NCBI RefSeq assembly: GCF_018403245.1
Contig: NZ_BOSH01000004.1
Coordinates: 186,001-250,000, forward strand
DNA: 64,000 nucleotides
Direction of reading: 5' to 3'
DNA from: Paenibacillus sp. J2TS4
GTDB taxonomy: Bacteria > Bacillota > Bacilli > Paenibacillales > NBRC-103111
The translations under genes were made by a program, and so were the position numbers. The first letter of the stretch is position 1. Every line of letters starts with the position of its first letter. Of the stretch, positions 25,818 through 33,771 are shown in pieces. The notes beneath the pieces were generated by a model. It was not told where the DNA came from. It worked only from the letters and a program-made list of their open reading frames with translations, and ran no database searches.

Positions 25818-26126
25818 CTACTCTCTTAGTGCGTCTCTAAGCTTGCTGGACATCGGTTGCGGCTTGGGGCGGGCGCTTCGCAGCCGGGCTACCTCTTTTT
25901 TCAACTGTTCGATTTCGTAAAGAAGCCGTTTCTGATCTGTTGCCGGGTTTTCTATCGGTCCATCGTTTTTTTCAAATAGGGTAGTCTCCCGGGTTTCTCC
26001 CTCAAATGTCCAATTCTTTTCCAGGAGTATCTGGTCGAATACGTTTCTAAATTGCTCATAAGTTAGATTCTCATTAAGTATAATGAAGCCGTCGATTTGA
26101 ATATATCGGCTTTTTTTGTCGGTCAC
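25818..26126 (-). CDS. Hypothetical protein with C-terminal coiled coil
   Basis: An unrecognised 102-residue protein. The GTG start at 26126 has AGGAGTG upstream on the minus strand. The first 60 residues look globular (YIQIDGFIILNENLTYEQFR). Residues about 65-90 (KRLLYEIEQLKKEVARLRSA) form a clear leucine-heptad helix, and the tail is basic and Pro-rich. No signal peptide or membrane segment is seen. Confidence 0.65.
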   Translation of the reverse strand: MTDKKSRYIQIDGFIILNENLTYEQFRNVFDQILLEKNWTFEGETRETTLFEKNDGPIENPATDQKRLLYEIEQLKKEVARLRSARPKPQPMSSKLRDALRE

Positions 26127-26270
26127 GGGGGTTCACTCCTGTTGGCTAGAATGGCTTATAGAATATGAATCTAAAAAATTTCGGGCAGCTAACAAACGAG
26201 TTTGTTCCTATATATTGTAGCGGATATCGGATCAAAGAACCAACGAATTCCTGCAGAGCGCTCTTTTCAA

Positions 26271-26510
26271 ATGAATAGATCTGGTCATCGCCATGCAGCG
26301 TTGCAACAGGGCCCGAGAGAAGTGACTTTGGCAAAAAGGATTGACTTTGTGTCGTGTCGTAACTTTGTGGAACAATTGAACCGTTTTCAGGACGAGGCCA
26401 GACTTTGCATGGAGTATGCCGATGGGGACGAGCCGGAGGAATATACCGCTCAAGAAATGCTTGAATTGATTCAAGAGCTGCGGATAAGTGAATTTCTGGA
26501 TGTAGATTGA
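26271..26510 (+). CDS. Small acidic hypothetical protein
   Basis: An unrecognised short protein of about 79 residues. The C-terminal part (EARLCMEYADGDEPEEYTAQ, then IQELRISEFLDVD) is acidic and helical and looks like real coding sequence. The start is uncertain: ATG 26271 has no clear ribosome binding site, and TTG 26328 (MAKRIDFVSCRNFVEQ) gives a 60-residue product that may be better. It is divergent from the coiled-coil gene. Confidence 0.4.
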   Translation: MNRSGHRHAALQQGPREVTLAKRIDFVSCRNFVEQLNRFQDEARLCMEYADGDEPEEYTAQEMLELIQELRISEFLDVD

Positions 26511-26820
26511 ACAATAATGTAACCCGTGCTGCCGCCTGCTATTTATTCTATAGATAAAGATAGTAAAGGCGACAGCCTATTAAGTTCCTATTGCAAATAA
26601 CGAGAAACCATTTCTGTACTTACTAAAACAATGAAAGCCCTACCTCTCTTTCATCCTTGCGACTCCTTGATCGCGCCAGTGTGAATTAGCGATACATTAC
26701 AAACAAATTCTTTAGGGTTGTTGGAATTTGAATAAATGGATGGAGGAAATTATTTAACTGAGGAACTACTGAGGGTTAATCAAATACTATAAAACGATAA
26801 CATATTTTTATATGAAAGTC
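26511..26820. other. Intergenic, no gene seen
   Basis: AT-rich sequence between the small acidic gene and the left yifB-derived repeat. No promoter, RNA or ORF can be supported. Confidence 0.5.
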
Positions 26821-27789
26821 AATGAAAGGATTTATAAGGTGTTTATAAGGATAAGGTTGACACCGATTCCAATTATGATCGGATAAGATCATAAGGTTAG
26901 CCCTCATAGGCATGCATGGAGAGCCGTATGTAAAAATATAAAGGGCCGCTAAAAATAGCGGCCAGCATTATTTAGGGTTACTATCCCTTGTTCCTGAAAC
27001 TTTCCCTTGCTCTTACCGGATCGTCTGCCGATCCAAGGTACGGTACTGAATCGCCTCCGCCAGGTGAGCGACTCCGATATCGGCTGCTCCCTCCAGATCG
27101 GCTATCGTTCGGGCCAGCTTCAAGATCCGGTCGTGGGCACGGACGCTTAAGCCGAGTGTATCAAATGTATTGTGCAGAATTTGGTCGGCCTCCGGGCTGA
27201 GCCTCGCATGACGCCGCAGAAGCCTTCCTCCTAATTCACCATTGAATCGGATGCCGGTTCCCTGATACCTGGCTTGTTGAATCGAATGGGCGGCCACTAC
27301 AGCTTGTTTCATCTCATCCGAGGACAGAGCCGGAGTTTCTTGCCCGAACAGTCCGTATTCGATCCTAGGCACCTCTACGTGCAAGTCGATTCGATCCAGT
27401 AAGGGTCCGGAGATACGGGACAAGTACTGGTTAATTTTGAACGGACTGCAGGTACAGGAGGAGGCGGCCGTCTCCGTGCCCAAAAATCCGCAGGGGCATG
27501 GATTCATCGAAGTCGCAAGAATGAATTGCGCTGGGAACGTAAATACCGCCCTCGCACGGCTGATCGTCACCTGGCGGTCCTCCAGCGGCTGTCTAAGTAC
27601 CTCGAGCGCATTGCGGGAAAACTCGGGGAATTCATCAAGAAACAGAATACCCCGATGTGCAAGACTAACCTCCCCCGGCTTCGGCACAGAGCCTCCTCCG
27701 GCCATGCCACCCGCTGAAATCGTATGATGAGGGGAGCGAAAAGGACGATGGGACATCAATTGACATCGGCCTTGCAGTAAACCGGACAC
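26821..27789. repeat. Left copy of the yifB direct repeat
   Basis: About 0.97 kb comprising the 3' half of yifB plus about 190 bp of downstream flank. It is nearly identical to 31571-32528. I count about five base changes over roughly 770 bp of coding sequence, plus an 11-bp insertion in the flank near 26838-26850 (a doubled TTTATAAGG). Near 27765-27798 it becomes clearly more divergent, then homology stops. Confidence 0.9.
26944..26963 (-). terminator. yifB terminator, left copy
   Basis: Read on the minus strand: an 8-bp stem GGCCGCTA/TAGCGGCC followed by CTTTATATTTTT. The same element lies after the intact yifB at 31682-31701. Confidence 0.75.
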
Positions 27790-27798
27790 GGAATACAT
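27013..27798 (-). pseudogene. yifB: 3' fragment of yifB (N-terminus and Walker A missing)
   Basis: It encodes the last 261 residues of the YifB family, from MYSVSGLLQGRCQLMSHRPF to the natural stop. It retains the FLDEF Walker B region and the C-terminal domain but lacks the N-terminal domain and the ATP-binding GPPGTGKT of the intact gene. It differs from the intact copy by only about two residues over the shared part (RRHARLS for RRYARLS, AASSC for AAASC) apart from the first few codons. It would not be a functional ATPase. It marks the left edge of the inserted module. Confidence 0.9.
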
Positions 27799-27865
27799 AG
27801 ATGATAAGAAGGCATTCTTTGAAGTGCAAGATGATTCTGAAAAGTTTTATTATGTAGCAGGTTAG
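27791..27865 (+). pseudogene. Truncated 3' tail of an unknown gene at the module edge
   Basis: An open frame enters from the repeat junction and reads EYIDDKKAFFEVQDDSEKFY followed by YVAG and a stop, then a terminator at once. It has no start of its own, and upstream is antisense yifB sequence. It therefore looks like the last 24 codons of a gene cut by the event that joined the module to yifB. Function unknown. Confidence 0.55.
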
Positions 27866-27884
27866 CCCATTCGTGGGCTTTCTG
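27864..27884 (+). terminator. Terminator with UUCG tetraloop
   Basis: AGCCCA (27864-27869), loop TTCG, TGGGCT (27874-27879), then TTTCTGTT. It overlaps the stop codon of the truncated gene tail. Confidence 0.75.
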
Positions 27885-27903
27885 TTATTATCTTAAAAAT
27901 TAT

Positions 27904-27949
27904 TACCAAATAATATTGCGTAATTATTTCAGGTGTGATATATTTGGTA
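27904..27949 (+). promoter_or_regulatory. Repressor promoter with inverted-repeat operator
   Basis: A promoter reads TTGCGT (27916-27921), 17 bp, TATATT (27939-27944) with an extended TGA just before the -10. It is bracketed by a perfect 9-bp inverted repeat, TACCAAATA (27904-27912) and TATTTGGTA (27941-27949), one arm covering the -10. This is the layout expected for autorepression by the HTH protein encoded 23 nt downstream. Confidence 0.65.
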
Positions 27950-27971
27950 TCAGAAAGGAGGAAAACACTGA

Positions 27972-28598
27972 ATGAGCAACATTGGAATTGATTATATTCT
28001 CGAAGTTTACGGCGTTACAAAGTCGTACATTGCTAAGAAGTTTGGAGTGCCTGCACCAAATGTAACTGGATGGGCCAAAAAGGATCGACCAATTCCTCAA
28101 GATAAGTTAGAAGAGTTGTATAAAATGTTCCCCAGCATACCGAGAGATTATTTTACTAAGGAATTATCCAGGTGGGAAATTCTGGATATACAAGAAATAT
28201 ATTTACGAGAAACTGACGTTGTGGATGAATATGAAATTCCACATAAAGAAGAAGATGGAAGAATTTTGGTAATTTCTCAACAATCTTATCAAAACGAGCA
28301 ATCAGTTCTAGAAATCCAGGCGCAAAAAGATCATATCAAATTTATTGAGAGAATAGAGAATTTAATAGAGGAGGATACAGGCATACGAGGAATAAATAAG
28401 GAAATGTTGAAAGACCTTATCGACATCCTTGAAACAGGTGATAAAAAAAGCATAGCCATTATGCAGATGATACTGCTTCATCTAAATACTAAGCGCAAAT
28501 GGTGGGGAGAGCATCCAGCATATAGAGCTTTAAAGGAGCAAAAAGAAATGTATGCAGATTTCAAGCAATTCCTTGATAAGTACGGTGTTATCAATTAA
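27972..28598 (+). CDS. Phage-type HTH repressor-like protein
   Basis: A 208-residue protein with an N-terminal HTH in residues about 10-45 (VTKSYIAKKFGVPAPNVTGW), of the Cro/CI type. The rest is charged and helical, with no peptidase motif, so it is not a LexA-like self-cleaving repressor. The ATG follows AGAAAGGAGG. It is the first gene of the AT-rich module and is followed by an antirepressor gene, as in lysogeny cassettes. Confidence 0.8.
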   Translation: MSNIGIDYILEVYGVTKSYIAKKFGVPAPNVTGWAKKDRPIPQDKLEELYKMFPSIPRDYFTKELSRWEILDIQEIYLRETDVVDEYEIPHKEEDGRILVISQQSYQNEQSVLEIQAQKDHIKFIERIENLIEEDTGIRGINKEMLKDLIDILETGDKKSIAIMQMILLHLNTKRKWWGEHPAYRALKEQKEMYADFKQFLDKYGVIN

Positions 28599-28656
28599 GC
28601 ATATTTTTCAAACTCTAGTATAAAAAAATAGAATAATAAGAAATAGATTAATAGTT

Positions 28657-28682
28657 CCACCACACATTGAAGGGAGTGGTGG
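28657..28682 (+). other. Hairpin before the antirepressor gene
   Basis: A 7-bp perfect stem CCACCAC/GTGGTGG (28657-28663, 28676-28682) lies in the gap between repressor and antirepressor. No U-tract follows. It could control translation or be an operator. Confidence 0.4.
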
Positions 28683-28760
28683 CCTGGCAAGCAACTAGCA
28701 GAGTTGAGCCGAGATGAGATGAGCAAAACTACTATATATAATGGAGGAGTTTGTATAAGT

Positions 28761-29537
28761 ATGAAAATGAATCAACTGCAAGTGTTTAATCATCAAATGT
28801 TTGGGGAGTTGCCTATAATAATTGTTGATGGGGTCGAATGGTTTGGAGCAAAAGAAGCAGCTGAAGCATTAGGGTTTTCAAATCCATATGATGCTGTTAA
28901 GAATCATGTTGATGAAGATGACCTAGCGGATCACGAGGTCATCGACAAACTAGGGAGAAAACAGAAAAAAAAATTTATCAATGAATCAGGATTGTACAGT
29001 TTAATTTTTGGGGCTGCTAAGCAGGGGAATAATACTGAAATCCAAGAGAGAGCGAAAGTATTTAAAAAATGGGTTACTGCTGATATCCTGCCATCAATCC
29101 GCAGACATGGAATGTATGCCATTGATGAACTACTAGGTAATCCAGATTTACTAATTGCTACTGCCACCAAGCTAAAAGAAGAACGACAAATGAGACTAGC
29201 AGTAGAAAAAGAAGTTGAAAGATTGCAGCAGGTTAATGAAGTACTGGAAGACAAAGCAGAGTACTTCGATGACATTGTAGACACGAATCTACTATTAAAT
29301 TTTCGTGATACTGCAAAAGAATTAAAAGTTAAGGAGCGGCAATTTATAAATAAGCTAATAGACCAAGGTTACATTTATAGAGACAAAAAGAAAAAGATTA
29401 AACCTATGTCACAATATGTACCTAACCTATTCCAGATCAAGGAGTATTCTAATGAAAATGGATACACGGGTAATCAAACGCTTATCACGCCAGAAGGAAG
29501 AAATTATTTCAGAAAACGCATCAAGAGTTTTGGATAA
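28761..29537 (+). CDS. BRO-N/KilAC-type phage antirepressor
   Basis: A 258-residue protein with an N-terminal Bro-N DNA-binding domain (FGELPIIIVDGVEWFGAKEA, then KKFINESGLYSLIFGAAKQG) and a C-terminal KilAC/ANT domain (NFRDTAKELKVKERQFINKL, ITPEGRNYF end). A coiled-coil stretch links them (KEVERLQQVNEVLEDKAEYF). Such proteins relieve phage repressors. The start is ATG 28761 with GGAGGAG upstream; the frame is open to 28704 without a better site. It lies downstream of the HTH gene and upstream of the HEPN gene. Confidence 0.88.
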   Translation: MKMNQLQVFNHQMFGELPIIIVDGVEWFGAKEAAEALGFSNPYDAVKNHVDEDDLADHEVIDKLGRKQKKKFINESGLYSLIFGAAKQGNNTEIQERAKVFKKWVTADILPSIRRHGMYAIDELLGNPDLLIATATKLKEERQMRLAVEKEVERLQQVNEVLEDKAEYFDDIVDTNLLLNFRDTAKELKVKERQFINKLIDQGYIYRDKKKKIKPMSQYVPNLFQIKEYSNENGYTGNQTLITPEGRNYFRKRIKSFG

Positions 29538-29542
29538 AAAAA

Positions 29543-29566
29543 GGATCGTTGCCGTCAACAACGACC
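29543..29566 (-). terminator. Possible minus-strand terminator
   Basis: GG(A)TCGTTG and CAACGACC form an 8-bp stem with one bulge. Read on the minus strand it is followed by TTTTTTTA; on the plus strand it is followed only by A-rich sequence. No minus-strand gene is seen upstream of it, so its role is unclear. Confidence 0.35.
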
Positions 29567-29739
29567 AAAGAAAAAATATGTAATAAGCTACTAATTATCA
29601 TACCATAACAATTGACCCCATGTACAGAGCAATGGAGTGGAACCTATCTGCTCCACCAACTAATACTAGTTTTATATCAGTAATATAATGGAAAATGTTC
29701 TTGAATCGTATACATAAAAAACTACGAGGAGAATTGCAA

Positions 29740-30003
29740 ATGTCTGATGATAAAAATGTAATCAGATTTCCAATAAGCTATGACCAGAGAATGAAAAATC
29801 AAAGAGGAGTAGGATATGTTCCCTGTGAAGTTTCTAGCAGATATTTATTATTTAATAATTATGTTGATGATAACGGGTTGATAATGATGAATGTTAGGAC
29901 TAATAATGGTGGTTCGGACAGGAAATTGTGTGATATGGTGGTTCATTTTGATGACTTGGTTGAACTTGTAAATTCTGTATACGACAGTAGAAAGAACAAA
30001 TAG
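29740..30003 (+). CDS. Small hypothetical protein in the accessory module
   Basis: An unrecognised 87-residue protein. The start is ATG 29740 with GAGGAG upstream (the frame is open to 29695 without a site). It begins MSDDKNVIRFPISYDQRMKN, has no signal peptide or membrane segment, and ends in a charged tail. It is only 52 nt before the HEPN gene in the same orientation, so the two may be co-expressed; a partner or regulatory role is speculation. Confidence 0.6.
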   Translation: MSDDKNVIRFPISYDQRMKNQRGVGYVPCEVSSRYLLFNNYVDDNGLIMMNVRTNNGGSDRKLCDMVVHFDDLVELVNSVYDSRKNK

Positions 30004-30055
30004 TTAAGAACAATTATAAGAGAAACAGTTAGATGGTTTAAGGGGAGTGTCAATA

Positions 30056-31465
30056 ATGTCTAAAATTCCTCCTGGAATCTATGATGAATTTGAATTAAAA
30101 GGATATTGGTGGACTATTGGAAACGAAGAGGAAAGGACACCTGGGATTCTGAGTTATTCAAAATCAGGTATACAATTAGAACTCTTTAAATCGTATAAAA
30201 ATGAAAAACCTTTCAACGACACTGAACAAAGTTATAACAGGCATCAAATAGTTTTAGGTGAAACTTCAAAAGGACTTATAACTTTAATTGATGGATTTGA
30301 AATAAATAGCTCTACAAGTTTTAATTTTTATACCGAGAAAAGTTTTACCACCTCTAATTTAATATTTAACACAATGATAACTGGAACTCATTACAATGAT
30401 TTAAATGAGATTAAATTACCAAGTTTAACTGTATATTTTTCTAATCTTGAAATGTGGCTACAATACCAACCATTTGAAAATGTGACTGAAGAAAAAAGAG
30501 TTGGGGCATTTTCAAACATTATTAAAACATTTGAAATATATATTGATTGTTTAAAAATGAAAATTAGCTCAACATATACAATTTATTCAAAAAATAATAT
30601 TTTTGAATTTGAACATCTAAACTATCAACCATTCATTGTTTTTACTCCCGATGAACCAAAGTCACTTGAGTGGTTTCAAGATGTTATTTGGAAATTTAAA
30701 AATTTTCTAAGTGTGCTCATGGATTCTAATGTTTATATTGAGTCAATAAAGTATGATGATTATTCCACAAAGACATTAAATGTTTATACTGTTCCATTCA
30801 AAAATTATAAAAAAGAAAAACTTGAACGTTTAAATGTCTTCAGAATCGATTTACCTTCAATCCAAGATAACTTGGAAGAGATCCTTAATAAGTGGTATAG
30901 CAATAACATTGAATCAAGTATCTTACTTTATATGCAAAGTTTAACAAGGGATATAGTATTTGAAGATCTCTTTTTAGTATATACAAAAGCAATTGAGAGT
31001 GCCCATCGCGACAGTAATGTAGAAAACAAGTTTATTTGTGATGAAGAATATACAAAGACAACAAAAAAAATGTTAAGTGCAGTAAAAGGTGATATTCCGA
31101 ATGATCTATATAACAAATTAGACGCAACACTTAAATATGCAAATGAATTTGGGTTCCAAAGAAGAATAAAAGAAATTGTGCAATCGTTAAATCCAAGCGT
31201 ACAAGAACTTATTTTAGTAGGGAAGACAGTAAAAGATTATGCAGATATGATCCGAGTAAACAGAGATTATTATACACATTATGGAGATGAATCAGATATT
31301 CTATTCAAGCCAAACCAGTTTTTTATTATAAATCGAAGTTTGAAACTGATTGTTCTTAATATAATTCTAAGAGAAATCAACATATCAGATGATGTATTTG
31401 TTTCAGCATTGGAACACGATGGGTATTTTGTTGAAGCGTTGCAAAATGGCGCATCGTTGTTTTAA
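30056..31465 (+). CDS. ApeA-like HEPN-domain protein (candidate anti-phage effector)
   Basis: A 469-residue protein in two parts. The N-terminal half (FELKGYWWTIGNEEERTPGI, LEMWLQYQPF) resembles the ApeA N-terminal beta-rich domain. The C-terminal 200 residues are helical and end in an Apea-like HEPN domain with the RNase-type R-x4-H motif at Arg403-His408 (VNRDYYTHYGD). HEPN proteins with this layout cut RNA and cause growth arrest on phage infection. The ATG at 30056 follows AGGGGAG; a GTG at 30047 lies within the binding site. Codon use is strongly AT-rich compared with flanking housekeeping genes, a sign of transfer. Family assignment is from recalled pattern and should be confirmed by profile search. 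Confidence 0.75.
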   Translation: MSKIPPGIYDEFELKGYWWTIGNEEERTPGILSYSKSGIQLELFKSYKNEKPFNDTEQSYNRHQIVLGETSKGLITLIDGFEINSSTSFNFYTEKSFTTSNLIFNTMITGTHYNDLNEIKLPSLTVYFSNLEMWLQYQPFENVTEEKRVGAFSNIIKTFEIYIDCLKMKISSTYTIYSKNNIFEFEHLNYQPFIVFTPDEPKSLEWFQDVIWKFKNFLSVLMDSNVYIESIKYDDYSTKTLNVYTVPFKNYKKEKLERLNVFRIDLPSIQDNLEEILNKWYSNNIESSILLYMQSLTRDIVFEDLFLVYTKAIESAHRDSNVENKFICDEEYTKTTKKMLSAVKGDIPNDLYNKLDATLKYANEFGFQRRIKEIVQSLNPSVQELILVGKTVKDYADMIRVNRDYYTHYGDESDILFKPNQFFIINRSLKLIVLNIILREINISDDVFVSALEHDGYFVEALQNGASLF

Positions 31466-31570
31466 TAGTATCGGCTATGGAGAATGATGATTTGCGATAT
31501 AAACAATGCTTTAAGGGGTAAAATCTTTGATTAGGAAAATGAAAACATTAATTGATAGAATCCAAGAAAC

Positions 31571-32528
31571 ATGAAAGGATTTATAAGGATAAGGTTGACA
31601 CCGATTCCAATTATGATCGGATAAGATCATAAGGTTAGCCCTCATAGGCATGCATGGAGAGCCGTATGTAAAAATATAAAGGGCCGCTCAAAATAGCGGC
31701 CAGCATTATTTAGGGTTACTATCCCTTGCCCCTGAAACTTTCCCTTGCTCTTACCGGATCGTCTGCCGATCCAAGGTACGGTACTGAATCGCCTCCGCCA
31801 GGTGAGCGACTCCGATATCGGCTGCTCCCTCCAGATCGGCTATCGTTCGGGCCAGCTTCAAGATCCGGTCGTGGGCACGGACGCTTAAGCCGAGTGTATC
31901 AAATGTATTGTGCAGAATTTGGTCGGCCTCCGGGCTGAGCCTCGCATAACGCCGCAGAAGCCTTCCTCCTAATTCACCATTGAATCGGATGCCGGTTCCC
32001 TGATACCTGGCTTGTTGAATCGAATGGGCGGCCACTACAGCTTGTTTCATCTCATCCGAGGACAGAGCCGGAGTTTCTTGCCCGAACAGTCCGTATTCGA
32101 TCCTGGGCACCTCTACGTGCAAGTCGATTCGATCCAGTAAGGGTCCGGAGATACGGGACAAGTACTGGTTAATTTTGAACGGACTGCAGGTACAGGAGGC
32201 GGCGGCCGTCTCCGTGCCCAAAAATCCGCAGGGGCATGGATTCATCGAAGTCGCAAGAATGAATTGCGCTGGGAACGTAAATACCGCCCTCGCACGGCTG
32301 ATCGTCACCTGGCGGTCCTCCAGCGGCTGTCTAAGTACCTCGAGCGCATTGCGGGAAAACTCGGGGAATTCATCAAGAAACAGAATGCCCCGATGTGCAA
32401 GACTAACCTCCCCCGGCTTCGGCACAGAGCCTCCTCCGGCCATGCCACCCGCTGAAATCGTATGATGAGGGGAGCGAAAAGGACGATGGGACATCAATTG
32501 ACATCGACCTTGCAATAGACCGGCCACG
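31571..32528. repeat. Right copy of the yifB direct repeat
   Basis: The flank and 3' half of the intact yifB gene, matching 26821-27789. Together the two copies bracket the AT-rich module of about 3.8 kb in direct orientation. Confidence 0.9.
31682..31701 (-). terminator. yifB terminator
   Basis: On the minus strand a 7-bp stem GGCCGCT/AGCGGCC with a six-base loop is followed by CTTTATATTTTT. It lies 50 nt after the yifB stop. Confidence 0.75.
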
Positions 32529-33322
32529 CTATAGATTTTGGTCACCTCGAGCGCCTCCTGCTCCTCCATGTCCGGCATGATGGTTGGCAACCGGCGGATC
32601 AGCATCGTCTTCCCGGTTCCGGGAGGGCCAATTAGCATAATATTGTGCATGCCTGCCGCTGCAATAACAAGTGCGCGTTTGACGTGAAGCTGACCGCGTA
32701 CATCCGCATAATCGAGCTCACATTCCTGCTTTACCGAATCAGACTCAGAGGAGAGGGCGACATCGGCTGCTTTCAGCTTTATTAAATGTTGTAAATGATT
32801 AATATCATTAATTAAACACTCATTTATTGTTGCTATTTCGTTTAAATGGGAGACGGCATAGACATCAATCCCTTCGATCAGCATCGCTTCTCTGGCATTC
32901 TCCCAAGGAACGACAACCCGAGGAATCCCTATCGTTTTGGCGTGATGCACCATGGAGAGAACACCGGGAACCGGACGGATGCTACCGTCCAAAGCCAGCT
33001 CACCGATGATCAGGGCTGTTTCCCACAGTTCTCCCCCCAGTTGTCCGCTGGTAAGCAGCAGACCGACAGCGATGGCCAAATCGAAGGAAGCCCCCTCTTT
33101 GCGGAGATCCGCCGGCGCCAAATTAATCGTAATCCGTTCCATCGGGAATTTGTATCCGCAATTTTTGACTGCAGCCCGGACTCTCTCGGCCGATTCCTTG
33201 ACGGCCGCATCCGGCAAGCCCACAAGATTAATCTGGGGGAGACCGTTGCTGATGTCCAGCTCAACCTGAATCATTCGTCCTTCGATCCCATGAATACAAG
33301 CGCTCCTAACTTTACCGAACAC
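31751..33322 (-). CDS. yifB: YifB/ComM family Mg-chelatase-like AAA+ ATPase
   Basis: A 523-residue AAA+ protein. In competent bacteria the ComM homologue is a helicase that aids branch migration during integration of transformed DNA. Order: an N-terminal Lon-like domain (FGKVRSACIHGIEGRMIQVE), the ATPase domain with Walker A LIGPPGTGKTMLIRRLP and Walker B GILFLDEFPEF, then the Mg_chelatase C-terminal domain. The start is taken as GTG 33322 (MFGKVRSAC), which fits family N-termini and lies 11 nt after GGAAGGAG; the frame extends seven codons upstream to 33343. The 3' half is duplicated at 27.0-27.8 kb. dprA, another transformation gene, lies 3 kb away. Confidence 0.93.
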   Translation of the reverse strand: MFGKVRSACIHGIEGRMIQVELDISNGLPQINLVGLPDAAVKESAERVRAAVKNCGYKFPMERITINLAPADLRKEGASFDLAIAVGLLLTSGQLGGELWETALIIGELALDGSIRPVPGVLSMVHHAKTIGIPRVVVPWENAREAMLIEGIDVYAVSHLNEIATINECLINDINHLQHLIKLKAADVALSSESDSVKQECELDYADVRGQLHVKRALVIAAAGMHNIMLIGPPGTGKTMLIRRLPTIMPDMEEQEALEVTKIYSVAGLLQGRCQLMSHRPFRSPHHTISAGGMAGGGSVPKPGEVSLAHRGILFLDEFPEFSRNALEVLRQPLEDRQVTISRARAVFTFPAQFILATSMNPCPCGFLGTETAAASCTCSPFKINQYLSRISGPLLDRIDLHVEVPRIEYGLFGQETPALSSDEMKQAVVAAHSIQQARYQGTGIRFNGELGGRLLRRYARLSPEADQILHNTFDTLGLSVRAHDRILKLARTIADLEGAADIGVAHLAEAIQYRTLDRQTIR

Positions 33323-33513
33323 AAACAAGCACGCTCCTTCCACATTTAAGACAGAGGGGATTCTATGGCCCTCTAGGTCCCATCATTGGAAAAAGGTGCT
33401 TCCTTATAACCAAATATTAAGCTATATAAGTATTCGCCATAGGGGCGAAAAATCCTTCCTGTGTTTCATATTTTTAGAAAAACAGTCCATACTAGCCGTG
33501 AGGTGATTTCAAG

Positions 33514-33771
33514 ATGGACAACAAACCTTATTTTTGTCCGAATTGTCGCTCGAACCGGGTCAAATTCAGCGTCATAACAAGATATTCACAGTATTTTATG
33601 AAAGATGCCATTTCCGGAGAGATTGTGGATACGGCAGAAACTATGCCGCTCCATCCTGACGAGCCGGAAATTCAATGCTTAGTCTGCAATTTTGCTGGAA
33701 ATGAGCAGAGATTTGTTAAACAAGCGGAGAGAGAGCCAAGGATGGCGACCCCGACTGAATCTACCTATTGA
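33514..33771 (+). CDS. Small zinc-ribbon protein
   Basis: An 85-residue protein with a probable zinc ribbon: CPNC at residues 8-11 and CLVC near residue 55. The ATG at 33514 follows GTGAGGTGA. It has no membrane segment and ends in a hydrophilic tail. It is divergent from yifB and ends at a strong terminator, so it is a single-gene unit. Function unknown. Confidence 0.75.
   Translation: MDNKPYFCPNCRSNRVKFSVITRYSQYFMKDAISGEIVDTAETMPLHPDEPEIQCLVCNFAGNEQRFVKQAEREPRMATPTESTY

Noticed and set aside
27790..31570. Complete prophage
   Set aside because: Only repressor and antirepressor-type genes are present; no integrase, replication, capsid, tail or lysis genes are seen.
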